From Nocardiopsis sinuspersici (GTDB lineage: Bacteria; Actinomycetota; Actinomycetes; Streptosporangiales; Streptosporangiaceae): a stretch of DNA of 64,000 nt. Both the position numbers and the translations under genes were made by a program. Within the stretch, counting starts at the first letter, position 1; every line of letters starts with the position of its first letter. Below the pieces are notes generated by a model that saw nothing but the letters and a program-made list of their open reading frames with translations, did no database searches and was not told where the DNA came from. The DNA lies in the NCBI GenBank assembly GCA_008638415.1, contig VWVT01000009.1:186001-250000 (forward strand). Reading direction: 5' to 3'. Below, piece after piece: positions 50,505 through 62,098 of this stretch.

Positions 50505-50908
50505 GCGGAGCGGCCCCCTCCGGCGGACACGCCTTGGAGGACGCGTTCCCGGGAACACGCTTCCGAACGGAACCCGGTCCGGTCTCACGTGGCTTCTTTA
50601 CCACCGCGGGATTCACGGAAGACGGAATCTTTCCGGAAATCGGGGATTGTCTTCAGTATCCACCTCGCACCGCGTATGACATAGGCCACACTCCTGTCCT
50701 GGTTCCGCCGTGACGGCCGCATCTCCCCGCGCCGCACGGGAAAAGCGTGAATTCGTTCGCATGCTGTCCGACGTGCCGGAAGTGCCGGAAAAATCCAGCC
50801 GTGTCCCCCTGCGGGCACGGCTGTTCGTTTTACTTCACGTGTCTCCGGGGAAGGTTCTCTGACAAGGCCGGGTCGAAAGCACGACAACGGAGCACGAGAG
50901 GTGGACGA
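50505..50908. other. Intergenic region, no gene recognised
   Basis: About 400 bases after purS; the stretch from about 50590 to 50700 is visibly less GC-rich and likely carries the promoter of the ATPase gene at 50909. An in-frame upstream extension of that gene (from 50747, Cys-rich) has no ribosome site and poor codon bias and is not called. Confidence 0.5.
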
Positions 50909-51388
50909 ATGGACGCCGTTTTCTCGATCTCCCTTCCCAGACAGGCATACACGGTCTCCGTCGCACGCGACGTCCTCGGCACTCTGCTCGTCCGAGCGGG
51001 AGTGTGCCGGAACTGCGTCGACGACATCCTCCTGGCCGTTTCCGAAGCCTGTAGCAACGCGGTGGACCACGGCGGTCCCGCACGCGACTACATGGTCGAG
51101 GCCGAGATGGGCGGGCGGTGGTGTGAACTACGGATATCCCACACCGGAAGGGCGCCCGATCCCGAGGCGCTGACCGAGAGGCTCACCACCGATCACACGC
51201 CCCTCCCGTCGTTGGACTCAGAATCGGGCAGGGGCATTTTGCTGATGCGCTATCTCATGGACGAGGTCGACTTCGAGGAGGAGCCGCGTACGACGGTCCT
51301 CCTGCGAAAGAGGCTCACCGTGTGCGACGGACCGCCGTCGGAGGAGGAGGCCGGGCCAATACCGGCCCAGCGCTACGCCCTTCTGTGA
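50909..51388 (+). CDS. RsbW-like anti-sigma ATPase inserted between purS and purQ
   Basis: 159 aa from the ATG at 50909 (GAGAGGTGG upstream). Complete HATPase_c_2 domain: ILLAVSEACSNAVDHGG (N box with Glu and Asn), CELRISHTGRAP (the usual G1-box Asp is His here), SESGRGILLMRYLMDEVDF (G2 box) and TTVLLRKRL. The first 30 residues have two Cys in GVCRNCVDD. This type inhibits stress or developmental sigma factors in actinomycetes. The altered G1 box may weaken ATP binding. It interrupts the usual purine gene order and is followed by 437 bases without a gene. Confidence 0.85.
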   Translation: MDAVFSISLPRQAYTVSVARDVLGTLLVRAGVCRNCVDDILLAVSEACSNAVDHGGPARDYMVEAEMGGRWCELRISHTGRAPDPEALTERLTTDHTPLPSLDSESGRGILLMRYLMDEVDFEEEPRTTVLLRKRLTVCDGPPSEEEAGPIPAQRYALL

Positions 51389-51825
51389 AACGACCGCCTC
51401 CGCGAACCGTCCACGCGGAGTGCGGTGGTCCACGCGGCGCCTCCGGTCCACCACAGCACCTCCGCTCCGGGCGGCGCACTCCGGCCCGCCGGAGCGCCCC
51501 GTGACGGAGACCACATCCCCCGGCCGACCCCTCGGCGTCCCCTCCGCCGTACGCACCGCGTATCCGCGGAACCAGGCGGTGCGGCCCCGCCGTTCCCGTC
51601 GGATCGCACACGGACACGGGCGTGTGACGGGCCCCCTCCTTGGAGGATCCTCCCAAGACGCGGCCTCCAGGAGGGTCCGCCGTCGTACCGGAGCACAGGT
51701 GAGCGGGTACGCTGCGAAGTGCGGCCGCACCGTCTCCAACGACGGGGCCAGGCACCGGCATCTCCTCGCCGAACGCTCCCCGCTCCCGCGGGAGCGGGTC
51801 CGATCCAACCTCTCGGAGTGTGCTC
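51389..51825. other. Leader region of purQ, no gene
   Basis: About 435 bases of GC-rich sequence with no credible ORF. It contains a perfect 12-base palindrome, GGAGGATCCTCC, at 51642-51653, within a longer imperfect one bounded by TT and AA. It is a candidate operator or mRNA structure for the purine genes; no purine-riboswitch core was recognised. Confidence 0.4.
51642..51653. promoter_or_regulatory. Palindrome in the purQ leader
   Basis: GGAGGATCCTCC reads the same on both strands and is extended by TT and CAA outside. It is 172 bases before the purQ ATG. A regulator site is possible; chance cannot be excluded in such GC-rich DNA. Confidence 0.25.
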
Positions 51826-52521
51826 ATGACAGCCCGTGTGGGCGTCGTCACCTTCCCCGGCTCCCTCGATGACAGGGACGCCGCGCGCGCGGTCGCGCTG
51901 GCGGGCGCCGAACCCGTCTCCCTCTGGCACGCGGACGCCGACCTCAGGGGCGTGGACGCCGTGGTCCTGCCCGGCGGCTTCTCCTACGGCGACTACCTGC
52001 GCTGCGGGGCCATCGCCCGGTTCGCCCCGCTGATGTCGGAGCTGGTCCCGGCCGCCCGGTCGGGCGCGCTGCCGGTCCTCGGCATCTGCAACGGCTTCCA
52101 GATCCTGTGCGAGAGCCACCTGCTCCCCGGCGCGCTGACCCGCAACTCCTCGCTGCGGTTCGTCAACCGCGACCAGGTGCTGCGTGTGGAGAACACCGGC
52201 ACCGCGTGGACCAGCTCCTACACCGAGGGCCAGGAGATCCTGGTGGTGCTCAAGAGCGGCGAGGGCAGCTTCGTCGCCGACGAGCACACCCTGGACGAGT
52301 TGGAGGCCGCCGGCCGGGTCGTGGTCCGCTACGCCGGCGACAACCCGAACGGCTCCCGCCGCGGCATCGCCGGGATCACCAACGAGCACGGAAACGTCGT
52401 CGGCCTCATGCCGCACCCCGAACACGCCGTGGAGGCGCTCACCGGCCCCTCCACCGAGGGCCTCGGATTCTTCACCTCGATCCTCACCCACCTGGCCACC
52501 GGTTCGCCGGTGAACGCCTGA
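51826..52521 (+). CDS. purQ: Phosphoribosylformylglycinamidine synthase glutaminase subunit PurQ
   Basis: 231 aa; the ATG at 51826 is used (GGAG 7 bases upstream), although a GTG two codons earlier is in frame. Class I glutamine amidotransferase: [38 protein letters not shown], nucleophile Cys in [10 protein letters not shown], and the His-Glu pair in MPHPEHAVE. It releases ammonia from glutamine for PurL. It is followed 31 bases later by a small membrane-protein gene and then purL. Confidence 0.96.
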   Translation: MTARVGVVTFPGSLDDRDAARAVALAGAEPVSLWHADADLRGVDAVVLPGGFSYGDYLRCGAIARFAPLMSELVPAARSGALPVLGICNGFQILCESHLLPGALTRNSSLRFVNRDQVLRVENTGTAWTSSYTEGQEILVVLKSGEGSFVADEHTLDELEAAGRVVVRYAGDNPNGSRRGIAGITNEHGNVVGLMPHPEHAVEALTGPSTEGLGFFTSILTHLATGSPVNA

Positions 52522-52552
52522 CCCGTACACCCACTAGGGGGTTTGGCCGTTG

Positions 52553-53086
52553 ATGGCGCTGCTGCGCTCCAGAAAGACGATGTTCGTCCTCTCCGGACTG
52601 GTCGTCGTGGGCCTGGTGGTGTCCGCCGCCGTGGGCCTGTTCAACGCCATCGGGACCGCGCCCGCCGCCGCGCCGCCGCAGGGCCAGGGCCAGCAGGACG
52701 GCGGACAGGCCCCGCAGGACGGCGGACAGGCCCCGGGTACGGCTCCGGACGTGGACGTGCTCGGCCAGGCCCCGTCCGGGCTGGCCTACGTCTCCGACCC
52801 GGAGGCCGACGTGTACTGCGAGCAGGACTCGTGCGTCCGGCTGGTGATGGTCATGACGGAGGACGGGGAACTGCCCGAGGACTCCCGCGAGACCGTCGAG
52901 ACCGTGGTCTCCCACCTCACCGAGCGGGGCTGGGAGAAGCAGCGGCCCGAGGGCGCGCGCGAGGACCAGGTCTTCCTCAGCGACGGCGAGCACATGCTGG
53001 CCGACACCTCCTCCCACGACGACCCGGAGTCGCCGGCGGTGCTGATGCTCGGTGACGCGGGCGACGCCCCGCCCTCCACTCCCTGA
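52553..53086 (+). CDS. Membrane-anchored secreted protein between purQ and purL
   Basis: 177 aa from the ATG at 52553 (a TTG one codon before is possible). One N-terminal membrane helix ([21 protein letters not shown]), a Gln/Gly/Ala/Pro-rich linker with a duplicated DGGQAPQ unit, then a small outer domain with a Cys pair ([16 protein letters not shown]) and a helix [15 protein letters not shown]. No known family. It lies in the purine operon yet has no obvious metabolic role; its outside location argues against involvement in FGAM synthesis. Confidence 0.75.
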   Translation: MALLRSRKTMFVLSGLVVVGLVVSAAVGLFNAIGTAPAAAPPQGQGQQDGGQAPQDGGQAPGTAPDVDVLGQAPSGLAYVSDPEADVYCEQDSCVRLVMVMTEDGELPEDSRETVETVVSHLTERGWEKQRPEGAREDQVFLSDGEHMLADTSSHDDPESPAVLMLGDAGDAPPSTP

Positions 53087-53156
53087 CCATGGCTCCGCGC
53101 CGTTGGGCGGATGCCACGGCCCGGCCCACACCCGCACATCCCGAACGGAACCACGC

Positions 53157-55451
<2,295 letters not shown>

Positions 55452-55466
55452 CCCCACACGCGTACG

Positions 55467-55497
55467 GCGGGGACGCCCCTCTCCGGGGCGCCCCCGC
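55467..55497 (+). terminator. Hairpin terminator after purL
   Basis: A 13-base stem with one mismatch (GCGGGGACGCCCC against GGGGCGCCCCCGC) and a 5-base loop, 15 bases after the purL stop. Confidence 0.75.
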
Positions 55498-55647
55498 CGC
55501 TCGTCCCAGCCGGTCCTGCGCCCCCCGCTCGGGGAGAGGGGCCGGCTCGCGCGGATTCCGTCGTCCTCACTCCCGGTTCACCCTCCTCCGATGGGTAGGG
55601 GTCGAGGAGGACAACGACGAGACGCAGGCGTGAAAGGAGCTGGGGTC

Positions 55648-55887
55648 ATGCGACGGGGCAGGTTGAAGGGCCCCCTGGGCAGCCACGAGCGCCCGGCGAG
55701 CGCCCTGGGGTTTCGCATGGTGCTGGCCGTGTTCGGCGCCCTGGTACTGCTGGCCGCCGCGGTCTGCGCCTACCTGCTGACCGACCAGACGTGGCTGGTC
55801 GTCCTGTTCGGCGCGGGCTTCGTCGCCGCCTGCGTGAACGTGTACTGGGTGGGGCGGCGCCGCAGGTACGAGGGCCGGTCCGCCTGA
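55648..55887 (+). CDS. Small two-helix membrane protein (DUF6343-like)
   Basis: 79 aa from the ATG at 55648 (AAGGAG upstream; GTG at 55630 is an alternative). A basic N-terminus with the PASALGFRMVLAVFG start typical of the DUF6343 group leads to two membrane helices (VLAVFGALVLLAAAVCAYLL and LVVLFGAGFVAACVNVYWV) and an Arg-rich end. Function unknown. It is convergent with the next gene, with 16 bases between. Confidence 0.7.
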   Translation: MRRGRLKGPLGSHERPASALGFRMVLAVFGALVLLAAAVCAYLLTDQTWLVVLFGAGFVAACVNVYWVGRRRRYEGRSA

Positions 55888-55903
55888 CGGGCCCGCCCGA
55901 CGG

Positions 55904-57799
55904 TCAGTCCGCGGGTGTCAGTGTGACGGCCACCGGCCGGTGGTCGGAGTGGGGCACGTCCGGGTTCGCGGGGTCGCTCGGCACCAGGTCCCCCGAGTGC
56001 AGGACGTGGTCGATCTGCTGGTCGGAGCCCGTCTCCCCGGGCAGGGTGGGGAAGGGCCGTGCCTCGTCGAACGCGTCGAGCATCCCGTGCCCGGTGAGGA
56101 CGCCCCACGCGGGATCGTCCGGTTCGATGTTGAGGTCCCCGGCCACGACGACGGGGCCACCGCGCTCCCGGGCCCGTCGGGCGATCTCCGCGACGTCGCG
56201 CAGCTGCCGTCTGGAGGACGCCTCCGCGAAGCCGTGGTCCGCGGGCTGCACGTGGGTGGACACCACGGTGACCTCGGTACCGTTCCAGTCCACGGTCACC
56301 TCCAGCGCCTGGGCCCCCGTGGGGCCGCTCGGGGTGAGCGGGTGCCGCAGCTCGCGGGTGACCGGCAGGGCGGTGAGCACGGCGTCTCCCCACAGCGGCC
56401 CGTCGGCGGGTCCCCAGTAGGGGGTCATGCCGAGTTCGCGCGCCAGACCCGACAGCCCGTCGTGTCCGCCGTTGAGCAGCCAGCCGCGGTCCACCTCGCT
56501 GAGGACGACGACGTCGGGGTCCAGGTCCCGCAGCGCTCCGGCCTGCTCCGAAGCGGAGAAACGGCCGTCCATGCCAAAGCCCATCCGGACGTTGTAGGCG
56601 GCCACGCGCAGTCCCCCTCCCCTCCCGTCGGCGGCCGCGGGGCCTCCCCGGTCCTGGAGCAGCGGGTGGAGGGAGGTGGCGGCCAGGGTGAGCGCGCCCG
56701 CCCCTGCGGCCACCGCGAGTCCGCGCCGGCCGGAGGCCTCGCGGGCCTGCGGCTCCCGGGAGGCCACGGCGGGCAGGAGCAGCGCCAGGGCGGCGAAGGG
56801 CACGTACGCGTTGGGGACGTACAGGTCGTAGGCGGAGTAGAACGCGAACACCAGCACCACGAACAGCAGCAGCCCCGACGCGGCGGCCAGCCCGGTGCGC
56901 ACCGCCGACGCCCGCCCGGGCCCGGGGAGCACGGCCCGGCCCGCGCAGGCGGCCAGGGCGAGCTGCCCGGCGACCAGCGCGGCCACGGACGGGGCGCCCG
57001 CCGCGTCCGGAGGCGTGCCGGGGAGCGCCAGCCACACCAGCGCGGCCAGGAGCACGGCCGGTGCCGCCCACCGGCTCCCGCCCAGGAGGTGCGGGCGCGA
57101 GGCGAAGGCCACCGACAGCACGGCGCCCGTGGCGACGGCCGCGGCTCCCAGCGGCGACTCCGCGAGGGTCTGCCCCACCGCCGGGTTGGCGGTGTACAGG
57201 CCGGAGAGGAGGAACAGCGGGCCCAGGAGCAGCCAGGCCCGGGGCGGCACGGGCCGAGCCGGTCCCGGATCCGTGTTCCGGACGCCGTACAGGAGAAGGA
57301 GGAAGAGGCCGGCCCCGGCGGCGACCGGCCCCCACGCCACAGGGGTCGGCCACCACACGAGGTCGACGGTACCGACGAGCGTGTGGACGACCGTGCCGGC
57401 CGCGATTCCGGCCACCACCCCGACCACCACCTCACGGCCCCGCAGGCGGCCGTCGGAGGTGGACGCCATCGCGGTGCACACCAGCCACACGGCCCCCGCA
57501 CCGACCGTGGCGGCGGAGACGTACAACTGGGGGCCGCCGCCGTCAGTGGCCTGGAGCGCCAGGCGCCCCGCCGCCATCGCCACGGCGGCGGCCGCGGCCA
57601 GCGCCGTGGGCGCGATCCGGCGGGCGAGCGGGACAAGGGGGAGGGGGGCCAGGAACCACGCGAGGGCGAAGGCGCCCATCAGCGCGGGATCGGTCGACCC
57701 GGCCTGGCCGAACAGGGTGATCAGCGACGGCAGGAACACCCGGAGCGCGTCCAGGAACAGGACGGTTCCCACGGCGGCGGCGAGCCGGTCCCGGCGCAT
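55904..57799 (-). CDS. Membrane protein with C-terminal endonuclease/exonuclease/phosphatase domain
   Basis: 631 aa, ATG with GGAGG upstream. About ten membrane helices fill residues 1-370 (e.g. MGAFALAWFLAPLPLVPLA, LLLGPLFLLSGLYTANP). The remainder is an EEP fold: LRVAAYNVRMGFG, VVVLSEVDRGWL (metal-binding Glu), VVSTHVQPADHG, VVVAGDLNIEPDDP and a final SDHRPVAVTL. The catalytic His/Asp set is therefore complete. By topology the domain probably lies outside. Such proteins hydrolyse phosphodiesters of lipids or nucleic acids; the substrate is unknown. Confidence 0.88.
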   Translation of the reverse strand: MRRDRLAAAVGTVLFLDALRVFLPSLITLFGQAGSTDPALMGAFALAWFLAPLPLVPLARRIAPTALAAAAAVAMAAGRLALQATDGGGPQLYVSAATVGAGAVWLVCTAMASTSDGRLRGREVVVGVVAGIAAGTVVHTLVGTVDLVWWPTPVAWGPVAAGAGLFLLLLYGVRNTDPGPARPVPPRAWLLLGPLFLLSGLYTANPAVGQTLAESPLGAAAVATGAVLSVAFASRPHLLGGSRWAAPAVLLAALVWLALPGTPPDAAGAPSVAALVAGQLALAACAGRAVLPGPGRASAVRTGLAAASGLLLFVVLVFAFYSAYDLYVPNAYVPFAALALLLPAVASREPQAREASGRRGLAVAAGAGALTLAATSLHPLLQDRGGPAAADGRGGGLRVAAYNVRMGFGMDGRFSASEQAGALRDLDPDVVVLSEVDRGWLLNGGHDGLSGLARELGMTPYWGPADGPLWGDAVLTALPVTRELRHPLTPSGPTGAQALEVTVDWNGTEVTVVSTHVQPADHGFAEASSRRQLRDVAEIARRARERGGPVVVAGDLNIEPDDPAWGVLTGHGMLDAFDEARPFPTLPGETGSDQQIDHVLHSGDLVPSDPANPDVPHSDHRPVAVTLTPAD

Positions 57800-57901
57800 G
57801 GCCCTCCGCTCCCTCGACGAACACGAAGGATTCTCATGTCTCGCGCCCGCCGTGGCAAGGGGTGGAGGCGTCGCCGGAGGAAAGGCCCGGTCCCCGACAC
57901 G

Positions 57902-57938
57902 CCGCCGGGCCGGGAGGACACACCTCCCGGCCCGGCGG
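57902..57938 (-). terminator. Terminator of the glycine betaine operon
   Basis: A perfect 16-base stem (CCGCCGGGCCGGGAGG and its complement) around a 5-base loop ACACA, 37 bases after the stop of the binding-protein gene on the minus strand. Confidence 0.85.
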
Positions 57939-57974
57939 ACACGGACGGGCGGACACGGACGGCCGCCGCGGACG

Positions 57975-58940
57975 TCAGCGCTTCGCGGCGCCCTCGGGGA
58001 GCCAGTCCCGCCACACGTCCGGGTTGTTCTCCACCCAGCGCTCGGCGGCCTCGCTCGGGTCGAGCCCCTCGTCGGCGATCATCCTGGCCACCTGGTTCTG
58101 GTCCTCGTTGGTCCACGTCCAGTTGTCCAGGAACCGGTACGCGGGGCCGTCCTCCTCCACGAACCCGGCCCTGAAGATCTTGTTCAGGTCGTAGACCGGG
58201 TAGTCGCAGGGCACGTGGTCCGGATCGTCGGCGCACCCCGGCTCGTGGGCAGGGAGGTCGATCTTGACCAGGTCCAGCTCCTCCTGGAGCCACTGCGGGT
58301 CGTAGAAGTAGAAGAGCACCGGCTCCTCGTCGGCGTACCGCCGCCGGACCTCGGTGATCTGCGAGACCTCCGAACCGGCGTAGACGATCTCCAGGTCCAG
58401 GTCGAACGCGTTGATCATCCCCTGGTCCTGGGTGACGAACCCGGGCGCGCCGCCCAGGAACTCCCCCTTGTCGCCGGTCTCGGCGGTACGGAAGATGTCC
58501 GTGTGCTCGCGCAGGCCCTCCAGGGTCGTGATCTCCGGGTACTCCTCGGCCACGTAGGCGGGCACGTACCAGCCGATCACGCCCTCGTTGCCGGTCGGTC
58601 CGCCGTCGACCACGGTGCCGTTGCCCTCGGGACCGTAGGTCTCCATGAGGTCCTCGTGACCCCAGTTCTCCACGATCACGTCGAGCGCGCCCTGGTCCAG
58701 CGCCTGCCACGACGCCTGTTCGGCGGTGCGGAGCAACTGGACCTCGTAGCCCATCTCCTCACGGAGGACGTACGCCAGCACCTCGGCGCTGGCCTCGTAG
58801 CCCACCCAGCCGTTGAGGGCCATCCGCACCGTGTCCGGGTCGCGCACGACCTGGTCGGTGCGCACCGCGCACGAACTCACCATGGCCACGGCCAGACCCA
58901 CGGCCAGCACCCTGAACAGGGAACCTCTCCACTCAGGCAC
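57975..58940 (-). CDS. Glycine betaine ABC transporter substrate-binding lipoprotein (OpuAC/ProX-like)
   Basis: 321 aa, GTG start with GGAGG 8 bases upstream, overlapping the permease stop by 8 bases. Signal peptide VLAVGLAVAMVSSC ends in a lipobox. OpuAC-type fold: VRMALNGWVGYEASAEVLAYV, QALDQGALDVIVENWGHED, YVPAYVAEEYPEITTLEGL, and late YPVYDLNKIF and FLDNWTWTNEDQN, with Trp/Tyr residues for the cation-pi cage. It captures glycine betaine or a similar quaternary amine outside the cell. Last gene of the operon. Confidence 0.93.
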   Translation of the reverse strand: MPEWRGSLFRVLAVGLAVAMVSSCAVRTDQVVRDPDTVRMALNGWVGYEASAEVLAYVLREEMGYEVQLLRTAEQASWQALDQGALDVIVENWGHEDLMETYGPEGNGTVVDGGPTGNEGVIGWYVPAYVAEEYPEITTLEGLREHTDIFRTAETGDKGEFLGGAPGFVTQDQGMINAFDLDLEIVYAGSEVSQITEVRRRYADEEPVLFYFYDPQWLQEELDLVKIDLPAHEPGCADDPDHVPCDYPVYDLNKIFRAGFVEEDGPAYRFLDNWTWTNEDQNQVARMIADEGLDPSEAAERWVENNPDVWRDWLPEGAAKR

Positions 58941-60897
58941 GCTGTGCCCTCCTTCCCTGCGTCACACGGTCCAGGAACAGGCCCAGGCACACGATCGCCA
59001 GGCCCGAGGCCAGTCCCAGGCCGAGCTGGCTCTGCGCCAGGCCGACCACGACGTCGTTGCCCAGTGCCCCGGCGCCGACCAGGGCCCCGATGACCACCAT
59101 GGACAGCACCAGGATGATCCCCTGGTTGACGGCCAGCAGGAGTGAGCCGCGCGCCATCGGCAGCTCCACCTTGGTGAGCAGCTGCCAACCGGTGGAGCCC
59201 TGCGACCGCGCCGCCTCCAGGGCCGGCTCGGGCACGCCCCGGATCCCGTCGTCGACCAGCCGGATCACCGGCGGCAGGGCGAAGACCACCGCCGCCACCA
59301 GGGCGGGAACCCGGCCGATGGTGAACAGCGCCACCGCCGGGATCAGGTACACGAACGGCGGCAGGGTCTGCATGGCGTCCAGGACCGGCTTGAGGACCGC
59401 CGCGAGCAGGTCGCTCCGCGACATCGCCACGCCGACCAGCACGCCCAGCACGATGGTGACCAGGGAGGCCACGAGCACCTGCGACAGCGTGTCCATGGCG
59501 TTGTTCCACACGCCCAGAAGGCCCACGGCGACCAGTGCCGCACCGGACACGGCGGCCGCGCGCGCCCCGGCGAAGATCCATCCCAGGGCCGCGGCGGCGA
59601 GCACCACCAGCCACCACGGGGAGTGCGTCAGCAGGTCGGCGAGCGGGGTGAGCACGGCCCCCAGCAGCCACGTGGCCACCGCCTCCGTGGTGGAGCCGAT
59701 CGTCTCCTGGATCGCGCCGTACACGGCGTTCACCGGGTCGCTGAGGTCGACCGAGACCTCACGCGGCCAGCCGCGCACGCCCGTCAGGCGCGCCGCCGCG
59801 ACCACCGCGGCCACCAGGGCGAACCCGCCGGCCAGGACCGGGAGGCGGTAGCGCCCGGGGATGTCCGGTGTGCGCGTCCCGTGGCCCACCGCGCCGGTCA
59901 CCCGGTCCATCGCGACGGCGAGCATGACGATCGCCAGGCCCGCCTGGAACGCCTGGCCGACGTTGACCTTGGAGAGCGCCTGGTAGATCGCGTCGCCCAG
60001 GCCGCCCGCGCCGATGACCGACGCGATCACGACCATGGACACCGCGAGCATGATCGTCTGGTTGACGCCCAGCAGGATGGTGCGCCTGGCCATCGGCAAC
60101 TGCACCTTGGTGAGGACCTGCCACGGCGTGGATCCCGTCGACACCGCCGCCTCGACCGCCCCCGAGGGCACCCCGCGGACGGCCAGGGCGGTGATCCGCA
60201 CGGCGGGCGGGACGGCGTACACGGCCGTCACCACGGCCGCCGCCGGGTTGCCGATGCCGAACAGCAGCACGAACGGCAGCAGGTAGGCGAACGCGGGCAT
60301 GATCTGCATGAAGTCCAGCACCGGGCGGACGGCCCGGTGGAACCCCTCGCTGCGTCCGGCGAGGATGCCCAGGGGAATGCCGGTCAGCAGGGCGATGAGG
60401 ACCGACGTGATGATCAGCGCCAGCGTCGTCATCGACGCGTTCCACAGCCCGCTCAGCGCGAACACGGCGAAGGTGGCGAGCACCAGGAGCGCCACGCGCC
60501 AGCCGGCGACCCGCCAGGCGGCGAACACGCCGAGGAGGGTCACGCCGGGCCAGGTGAGGAGGTCGAGGAACCGGTCGACCAGCACGACGGCCGATCCCAG
60601 TCCCACGGAGACGTAGTTGAAGAAGTACAGGAACAGGGGACTGTCGTTGCGGTTGGCGACGATCCACGCGTAGACGGTGTCGAGCCAGGCCATGAACCGG
60701 TCGCCGGCGAGGGTCGGGAAACCGCCCGCCCAGGACGGGTGGCCCAGGAGGCGGCTCACCCAGTAGCCGGCCACGAGCAGCGCGACCACGAGCAGTGCCT
60801 GCACCCAGGTGTGGCGCAGGGGGTTTCCCGAGCCACGTTCGTCGCCCCGTCCACCGGTGCCCGAGGGGGCGGTGACGGGTCGGGTCATCGTGGTCAT
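58933..60897 (-). CDS. Fused double permease of the glycine betaine ABC transporter
   Basis: 654 aa from the ATG at 60897; GTG codons at 60909 and 60906 are in frame and would overlap the ATPase stop. Two complete BPD_transp_1 domains are joined head to tail, each with an EAA loop: AVSTGSTPWQVLTKVQLPMA and ARSQGSTGWQLLTKVELPMA, followed in both by LLxVNQxIxLxxSMVVI and an IGAGGLG/VGAGALG turn. About 13-14 helices in total. Usually two identical subunits form the channel; here both halves are one chain. It works with the ATPase and lipoprotein encoded on either side. Confidence 0.92.
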   Translation of the reverse strand: MTTMTRPVTAPSGTGGRGDERGSGNPLRHTWVQALLVVALLVAGYWVSRLLGHPSWAGGFPTLAGDRFMAWLDTVYAWIVANRNDSPLFLYFFNYVSVGLGSAVVLVDRFLDLLTWPGVTLLGVFAAWRVAGWRVALLVLATFAVFALSGLWNASMTTLALIITSVLIALLTGIPLGILAGRSEGFHRAVRPVLDFMQIMPAFAYLLPFVLLFGIGNPAAAVVTAVYAVPPAVRITALAVRGVPSGAVEAAVSTGSTPWQVLTKVQLPMARRTILLGVNQTIMLAVSMVVIASVIGAGGLGDAIYQALSKVNVGQAFQAGLAIVMLAVAMDRVTGAVGHGTRTPDIPGRYRLPVLAGGFALVAAVVAAARLTGVRGWPREVSVDLSDPVNAVYGAIQETIGSTTEAVATWLLGAVLTPLADLLTHSPWWLVVLAAAALGWIFAGARAAAVSGAALVAVGLLGVWNNAMDTLSQVLVASLVTIVLGVLVGVAMSRSDLLAAVLKPVLDAMQTLPPFVYLIPAVALFTIGRVPALVAAVVFALPPVIRLVDDGIRGVPEPALEAARSQGSTGWQLLTKVELPMARGSLLLAVNQGIILVLSMVVIGALVGAGALGNDVVVGLAQSQLGLGLASGLAIVCLGLFLDRVTQGRRAQRA

Positions 60898-60898
60898 G

Positions 60899-62098
60899 TC
60901 ACGCACCACTCCCGGCCGGGGCCGGACCGCGGGTGCCGACGGTGTCCCCGGAGGAGTGGACCGCCCTCTCCTCGGACGGGTCGTCCGACGCCTCCTCGAT
61001 GGCGGCGACCGCGGCGGCGCCGTCCAACTGGTCCTCGGCGATGGCGCGCAGCACGTCGTCGCGGCCCACGTAGCCCAGGAGGGTGTCGCCCTCCACGACC
61101 CGCACCGGCGCGGTGCTCGCCGCGAGCATCGGCAGCACCTCAGCCAGCACGGTGCCGGGCGCGGTGACCGGGCCGTCCGTGCGCTCGTCCGGGTACGGCT
61201 CGCGCACCAGCCACCGGGCGGTGAGCACGGTGGTGCGGGCCACGTCGGAGGTGAAGTCGGCGACGTAGGCGTTGGCCGGTCGGCCCACCACCTCCTCCGG
61301 GGTGCCCACCTGCACGATCTCCCCGTCGCGCATGATCGCGATGCGGTCGCCCAGCCTGAGGGCCTCCTGCAGGTCGTGGGTGATGAACACCGACGTCTTC
61401 CTCAGCTCGCGCTGCAGGCGGCTGACCTCGTTCTGCATGTCGCGGCGGATCAGGGGGTCCAGGGCGCTGAACGGCTCGTCGAACAGCAGCACCTCCGGGT
61501 CCACGGCGAGCGCGCGGGCCAGGCCGACCCGCTGCTGCATGCCGCCGGACAACTCGCCGGGACGGGCGTTCTCGTACCCGCCGAGGCCCACCATCCCGAT
61601 CATCTCGCGGGCCCGCTCGTAGCGTTCGGCGCGCGGTGTCCCGCGCACCTCCAGCCCGTAGGCCACGTTGTCGATGATCCTGCGGTTGGGCAGCAGGCCG
61701 AAGTGCTGGAAGACCATGGCCATCTTGTGGCGGCGCAGTTCGCGCAGCCGCTGGGGGGTGGCCGTGCCGATGTCCTCGCCGTCGAGCAGCACCTGCCCGG
61801 CGGTCGGCTCGATCAGCCGGGTCAGGCACCGGATCAGCGTGGACTTGCCGGAGCCGGACAGGCCCATGACCACGAAGACCTCGCCCGGGCGCACGTCGAA
61901 GGACACGTCGCGCACCGCGACGGTGCACCCCGTCTCCTCCTTGACGCGGTCCCGGTCGGCCTTCTCCAGTTCGGTGCCGACGACCTTGTCGGCGTTTCCG
62001 CCGAAGACCTTCCACAGGTTGCGGACCGAGAAGGTGACCTCGTCGGCGTCACCGCGCGCGGCGGCTGTTTCGGTTACCGGGGCTACCGGTGTACTCAT
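60899..62098 (-). CDS. Glycine betaine ABC transporter ATPase (ProV/OpuAA-like) with CBS-like tail
   Basis: 399 aa; the ATG at 62098 overlaps the betA stop as TGATG. Walker [16 protein letters not shown]-loop [15 protein letters not shown], signature [16 protein letters not shown], Walker [14 protein letters not shown] and H-loop [10 protein letters not shown]. The C-terminus (about residues 290-375) has a CBS-like module with [19 protein letters not shown] and [14 protein letters not shown], which in OpuA senses ionic strength; only one clear repeat is seen. Powers uptake of betaine. Confidence 0.94.
   Translation of the reverse strand: MSTPVAPVTETAAARGDADEVTFSVRNLWKVFGGNADKVVGTELEKADRDRVKEETGCTVAVRDVSFDVRPGEVFVVMGLSGSGKSTLIRCLTRLIEPTAGQVLLDGEDIGTATPQRLRELRRHKMAMVFQHFGLLPNRRIIDNVAYGLEVRGTPRAERYERAREMIGMVGLGGYENARPGELSGGMQQRVGLARALAVDPEVLLFDEPFSALDPLIRRDMQNEVSRLQRELRKTSVFITHDLQEALRLGDRIAIMRDGEIVQVGTPEEVVGRPANAYVADFTSDVARTTVLTARWLVREPYPDERTDGPVTAPGTVLAEVLPMLAASTAPVRVVEGDTLLGYVGRDDVLRAIAEDQLDGAAAVAAIEEASDDPSEERAVHSSGDTVGTRGPAPAGSGA

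Noticed and set aside
50747..50908. Cys-rich 54-residue N-terminal extension of the ATPase at 50909
   Set aside because: No ribosome site, poor codon bias, and the ATPase domain starts normally from the ATG at 50909.
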